Position numbers and translations under genes: made by a program. Under the pieces are notes generated by a model. It was not told the DNA's origin. It was given only the letters and a program-made list of their open reading frames with translations, and made no database searches. Below, one piece after another: positions 59,215 to 64,000 of a stretch of DNA of 64,000 nt. The DNA lies in the NCBI GenBank assembly GCA_963082975.1, contig OY720345.1:15712491-15776490 (forward strand), given 5' to 3'. Each line of letters opens with the position of its first letter. Positions within the stretch are counted from its first letter, which is position 1. The DNA is from Labia minor (Eukaryota; Arthropoda; Insecta; Dermaptera; Spongiphoridae).

Positions 59215-60760
59215 CTAGATAATTAAGAAATTAAGTAAGATTAGTTAATTATATCGGGAAATGAAAAAAAAAAGATATAAAAATAAATAAATAATATTAT
59301 TAGGATTCAAAATATTATCTTATTTCTGTGTGATATTAAAATACTAAATATTTTCCATATCTTAGAATCACTCCAATTATGATTAGATAAATACATTTAA
59401 AGGAGTCTGGGTGGGTTCTAATAGAAATATAAGAATTAATACTTTTATGAAACACCACAAAACTAAAAATATTATTTTTTCCATTAATTAATAAAAAGAT
59501 AATGGAATGCTACAGTGGAAACAAATTATGTTTATATTATTAATTTCACTACTCTGGGTAATTTTAAAAGTGTTATAATAATATAATTTAATTGATAAAA
59601 CTAAATTCATTTGTTTCTAATTTATTGAATATATTTCTTTCATTTATTTATTTTAAGAAATTTAAAAAAAAAATTGTTTTTATTGAAATATTTTTCATTA
59701 TAGGTATATACTAAATGAAATTCTTTTAGAACGTATATATTATATATATATATATATATTCTTTGATAATTTTATTTTAATTTTTACAAATTTTTTTAAT
59801 ATATCAAATGACAAAATAATAAATCGAATTAAATATATTTAATAGATTTAATAGATTTATTTTTCAAATTAAAAAAAGTTTATTTTAATTTTACGAAGCA
59901 CTTACACAGAGTACAGGGTTAAGAACTACTGAAATAAATTCATTCACGATATAAAATCAAATTTTATTGAAAAGTTTTTCATTAAATTTTAGAATAAAAC
60001 AAGAAAATCTTAACAATAAAATAAAAACCCAAATATTCATTTTTAAAATTAATAGTGTTTTTCAATAGACACCCCATAAAATAATAATAATAATAATAAA
60101 TTATTAGAAAATATTAAATTGATTAAAACTGAATGTTAATTTACCAACTCATTGATGTTGCAGTGTTGTTCTATTCATCTATTCGAGAGTAACAAATCAG
60201 ATTCCACACAGATTTGAAAGGAGCGATGTGAGAGATTAATGAAATTAGAGAGAAAACATAGAATAATATTAAAAATATATAATTTACGTATGTATATAAG
60301 AAATTTATATTTTTTAAATTTATTTTTATATTAATTTTAAATTTAATCAGCGCAAACATTTCAGTAATTATTTTATAATTTTTAAAGAGACATAAGAATA
60401 TAATATCTTGTAAATAACTAAATCTAGATGTTTTTCATTTAAAAAAAAGTATTTAAATAATTATATTTAAAGAAAATTAAATCTTATTGATGATTTTTTA
60501 ATGTTTAAATAATTTTCATTTAATTTTGAATAAATTTGAATTAATGAGTTCTTAAATCGAATCTAAAGAAAATATTTAAGTTTAATTTTTTTTTTCAAAG
60601 ATGAATGAAAAATTTAAAAATATATTTCTATATATAAATATATCAGAAAAAAAAATATAAAAATGCATTTTATAAAATTAAGTATTTATTGAAATATTTT
60701 TTTTTTAAGTTTACTAATAAAATCCTAATTAATTAATTAATAAAAATAAATAAATTTTCA
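59215..60760. other. AT-rich spacer
   Basis: A mixed stretch at 60130-60235 contains TTGATGTTGCAGTG. The remainder is low-complexity A/T with (TA)n at 59737-59758. Confidence 0.4.
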
Positions 60761-60764
60761 ATTA

Positions 60765-60965
60765 ATTCTTGATTAGTGAACGATTAAGGGATGATTGCGG
60801 TGGAGAGGCCGCTCAGCGTCTTCAATTGCGTAGTAAATGCCAGGCAACTGAATGCATTCAAGGCGCCTGGCCGGCAGGTAGGAGGAGGAGGAGAGGCCAT
60901 GCTGGAGAGGGGGCAAGGAGAGAGGGACGAGAGGGGGCGGGCGGAGGTGAGCGTTCTCCGATAAT
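60765..60965. promoter_or_regulatory. GC-rich island with CAGGTAG, candidate enhancer (or exon)
   Basis: About 12 kb upstream of the promoter island, this block contains CAGGTAG (60875-60881), CCTGGCCGGCAGG, CAACTGAATGCATTCAAGG and a GGAGG-rich tail. The plus strand is open for 66 codons and could be read as an exon ending CCGGCAG|GTAGG, but the translation is unfamiliar and Arg/Gly-rich at the end. I favour regulatory DNA. Confidence 0.3.
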
Positions 60966-61626
60966 ATAGTACAAATAAAAATTATAATAATACAATAAAA
61001 ACAAAAATATTAATTTTTTCTAATTAATAGTGTATTTGAATAGATTTTAAAACAAATCGAAAGAATATTTAAACTTAATTCTATTCAATGATTTTAATGT
61101 ATAAATATATATCAGTAAAATATCTGTTTAAATTTATTAAAATGCATTTTAAATTTTTGAATAAAAATTTAATTTTTTTTTTAAAGTTCATTATATATGA
61201 AATAATTATATTTTGAAAAAGAAATTTGGCGATGCTCTGAAAGGTTAAGAAACACAGATATACTTATTAATTATTTATAAATATTTATAGAAAATATATA
61301 TTGTATATGATTTTCTTTATTCCTTTTTCAATTAAATACTTAGTGACCCACGAGCTATATCTAATAAAATAATGATCAAAATACGACCCACTTCTCAAAA
61401 AGGTTCGCCAACACTGGGTTAGAGGGTGGGATTAAAATACAATTATTATAAATAATTATAATTTAAAAAAATTATTATATATAATTATAATTTAAAAAAA
61501 TTATTATATATAAATTATTATATATAATTATTTGAAAATATACAATAATTATTTATAAAAAGAGCAAACGAAAATATTGAATTTAAAAAAAAAATAAAAT
61601 ACCAGTTATTTATATATTTATTTCAT
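60966..61626. other. AT-rich spacer with tandem repeat and hAT end fragments
   Basis: ATAATTATAATTTAAAAAAA units recur in tandem at 61445-61515. Short pieces at 61240-61260 (GGTTAAGAAACAC) and 61400-61420 (TTCGCCAACACTGG) resemble right termini of hAT-type MITEs. Confidence 0.45.
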
Positions 61627-61663
61627 TTTTACCGACCGACGATAGGAAGGGAAGGTATTGTTT
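61627..61663 (-). repeat. Family B terminal fragment
   Basis: TTTTTACCGACCGACGATAG and GGAAGGGAAGGTATTG match the end of family B; the rest is missing. Confidence 0.6.
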
Positions 61664-61974
61664 CTTATAAATTTATATAAGTATAATAACAATTGAACCA
61701 AAATAGATCTAACAATATTACACTTGCATGTACCTAGTGTTAATTTAAAATTTAGGGCAAAAATAAAGTTCTCCCGAGATGTAATATATTGTGACAGTCA
61801 GTCACTCTCCTTTAATATACATTTACAATAGAACACCTAAGATAATCAGATCATATATTTACTTTTGAATTGTATTATATTTTTCCTCCATTCTTCAAAT
61901 TAAAAGGAGAGATAAAATTTTGAGTTTGATATTTGTAACATCATGATTGGTTCACACATAGGTATACAATCTTA
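61664..61974. other. Spacer
   Basis: Unique, moderately AT-rich; nothing recognised. Confidence 0.35.
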
Positions 61975-61982
61975 TTTTAAAT

Positions 61983-62252
61983 CAGTGATACTCAACCTTT
62001 TTTTTACCGCGGCACACTTTTAACGGTTTAAAAATTTGGCGGCACACAAAGAAAAAGATAAGTGTAAAAGTTTACCATATTAAAAAATGTGGTCCCAAAA
62101 ACGATTTACCTTTTTTTTTTTAGAATTGAAAAAATTTAGAAAAAAAAGTCGGAAATGTTAAGAGCCTCTTTACATTTGTAATAATTTGGCGGCACATTTT
62201 GATAATCACGCGGCACACAAAAGTGCAGCAGCACAGTGGTTGAGAATGACTG
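61983..62252. mobile_element. hAT-type MITE with perfect target duplication
   Basis: The ends are CAGTGATACTCAACC and GGTTGAGAATGACTG. TTTTAAAT flanks both sides (61975-61982 and 62253-62260). Both subterminal regions carry GCGGCACAC in opposite senses. Non-coding. Confidence 0.9.
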
Positions 62253-62260
62253 TTTTAAAT

Positions 62261-62650
62261 GAATATAAATAAATAATAATACATTTTTTAATACATCTTA
62301 ATCAGTCTATAATTATATTTGCATTATAAATTTTTCCAAATAATTAAATAAATAAATATTTGTAAAATTAAAATGAATAAATAAATTTTATAATTTCTAA
62401 TTTAATTAATTTTTATTTATTTTAATGTTGGTAAAATAAATTACTTTCAATTAACAAAATATAAACTTATTAAAAATGAAAATAGAAATCTCGTAATTTA
62501 TATGATATAACAGATGATTAGTTAAAATTATATCTTTAAGACATTATAAATTTTCACTTTTAAAGAGAAAATTAATAAAATGTCGGATTTTATCTTTTCA
62601 TCGTACAAAAATGCAAAAGAAATTAAATCTGATTATATATTACATGATTT
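62261..62650. other. AT-rich spacer
   Basis: No gene or named repeat seen. Confidence 0.4.
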
Positions 62651-62860
62651 TATTACAACTTCAATTGAATTCCAATCAAAGTGTAAATTATCCTTATTGG
62701 CTAACACATTCGCCCTTCATGATAAACTGGCGACTCATCCATGCCGATATGGTCATTAGATATGCAGGCGTTTGTATTCTTTTTAATTGGATGTCGCATG
62801 CGATTTTATCGTAGCCCCCTCAAATGCCCACACGTCGCTTCAACACTTTCCTCTTTACTC
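62651..62860. promoter_or_regulatory. Higher-complexity island, candidate enhancer
   Basis: Unique sequence including TTCCAATCAAAGTG, TTCATGATAAACTGGCGAC, CGATATGGTCATTAG, TTTTAATTGGATGTCGC and GATTTTATCGTAGCC. It is rich in homeodomain-like and CCAAT-like sites. The 67-codon plus-strand open frame across it has no domain. Confidence 0.3.
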
Positions 62861-63302
62861 TTTCTCTCTCTACAAACTTAAAAAAAAAAGAAAAAAAAAA
62901 TATTAAATAAATAGAATTGAAATCAAATTGCAACAACAAGCAAAATAAAAGATTTTTCACAAATAGAATATCTATTAAATATAATGACGTTTATATCAAT
63001 ATATACAAGAAATATTTATTACTAAAAACATATAACTCAATTCTATTGAATGATTTATTTATTTATTAAATTATGAGTCCAATGTTTGTAAAAAAATAAA
63101 TAATATTATGTCAAATTTAATCCAAAATAGACACTAAAATTTTTCCATAATAAATAATTTGTAATAAAAAACCAGCTCATTACATCAAAATACTGCAAAA
63201 TAAAACCTAAACTTCCCAGTTTAAGACAATATTTATTTATTTTTTTATTTATAGAATATTTATTAAATCCTAACAATTTTATCATAGAAAAAAAAAATTA
63301 TT
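62861..63302. other. AT-rich spacer
   Basis: No gene or named repeat seen. Confidence 0.4.
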
Positions 63303-63706
63303 TTGTCTTTGTGTTATATAGGTGTGAGGCATGGTCTATGACCTTAGGAGACGAGAGTAGATTTATACTATTTGTGAATAGAATTCTTTGCAGTATTTAC
63401 GGACCAAAGATAGATGAGGTCGCCCACGAATGGTGGAGAGTGCATAACAAGAAATTGCATGACTTATATGCATCTCCAGAAATAGAGTTATAAAATCGAA
63501 AAGGCTGCGATGAACGGGGCATGTGGCTAGAATGAGAGAGGAAAAATAACAAAAAATATATTGGTTGGGGAGACCGATTGGGAAACGTCCGCTAAGAACG
63601 TGGTTGGTGGACAATTTAGGAAGGCACGTAAGAGAGATGAGAGAGGGTAGAAATTGGATTGGTGTCGCTCAGGATAGGGACACTTGGAGAAATGTGGTTT
63701 CTGCGG
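63303..63706 (+). pseudogene. Non-LTR retrotransposon ORF2, C-terminal fragment (broken)
   Basis: The reading YRCEAWSMTLGDESRF, then NRILCSIYGP, then HNKKLHDLYASPEIEL, and, after stops and a frame change, RGMWLE, GRPIGKRPLRTWLVD and RNWIGVAQDRDTWRNVVS follows the order of the C-terminal region after the reverse transcriptase of many insect non-LTR elements (Y-G-x-E-x-W, R-x-x-x-x-I-Y-G-P, L-Y, G-R-P, D-R-x-x-W). In-frame stops and at least one shift break it. The reverse transcriptase core is absent. It abuts family B copy B8. The clade cannot be set from this tail. Confidence 0.75.
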
Positions 63707-63711
63707 ACAAG

Positions 63712-64000
63712 AAACCGGCGATCGACGATATGAAGGGAAGGGTTATTTTCACACCAAATTTCACATGAGGAGATTTTTTACATATCACCACGAAATTTTA
63801 TTGGTTTTATCCTCGAGAAAAATCATCTTTATTAGTTTTTTCTTAATTTAAAATTATATGACGTCATCCAGCCATTCATGACGTCACAGCCTGTTCTTAC
63901 ATATATATTATAAATAAAATAAAATTAAAAATATTTATGTTCTATCCATATCTGTTTTTAATTACATTAATAGATATATTAAAATTATTTGAAATTGTTT
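63712..64000 (-). repeat. Family B copy B8, cut by the window edge
   Basis: A minus-strand copy starting near GATCGACGATATGAAGGG, with the CATCACGTCAT-type region, both GACGTCA motifs and the AAATTGTTT head part at the edge. It begins at the internal tail repeat rather than at ACCGACCGAC, directly after the retrotransposon fragment. Confidence 0.75.

Overview
This is eukaryotic, strongly A+T-rich, repeat-laden nuclear DNA, almost certainly from an arthropod and most likely an insect. The only gene I can name belongs to the arthropod Knirps/Eagle (NR0A) nuclear-receptor family. Protein-coding sequence is very sparse, and most of the window is AT-rich spacer, microsatellites and DNA-transposon remnants. 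The repeat content (hAT, mariner and pogo/Tigger-type non-autonomous elements plus several unclassified families) is compatible with Hemiptera or another AT-rich insect genome, but I cannot name a species.

The gene lies on the minus strand and is split by an intron of about 15.6 kb. A 78-nt coding exon at 47529-47606 carries the start codon and zinc finger 1. The large 3' coding exon at 30896-31960 carries zinc finger 2, the Knirps box, a low-complexity Ala/His/Asn/Ser/Pro-rich C-terminal region and a C-terminal PLDLT motif of CtBP-binding type. Together they encode a protein of 380 residues. A GC-rich island at about 48.37-48.83 kb, with a good splice donor (GTGAGT) facing an AG directly in front of the start codon, probably holds the promoter and a non-coding first exon.

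Layout: 1-30 kb is the 3' flank of the gene. It is repeat-rich, with a few higher-complexity islands (about 4.0, 15.9, 22.1, 25.6 and 27.65 kb) that look like conserved non-coding or enhancer-type DNA. 30-48.8 kb is the transcription unit; its intron contains hAT-type and mariner-type insertions, a Tigger-like remnant and an enhancer-like island at 37.4 kb. 48.8-64 kb is the upstream flank, with a mariner relic at 51 kb, more hAT MITEs, polypyrimidine tracts at 54.7-55.7 kb, islands at 60.8 and 62.7 kb, a possible unrecognised spliced transcript near 59 kb, and a non-LTR retrotransposon tail at the right edge.

Three unclassified dispersed families dominate: family A (Clocus ACTATCTCG at both ends, 6 loci), family B (starts near CTGTGGCCAGG, ends ATCGTCGGTCGGTAAAA, 8 copies plus a fragment) and family C (GGTTCACCGAGC end, 4 copies). 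B and C share their internal architecture. About a dozen hAT-type MITEs can be delimited, many with 8-bp target duplications, so the order of nested insertions can be read directly. I saw no CRISPR arrays, prokaryotic operons, rRNA genes or tRNA genes.
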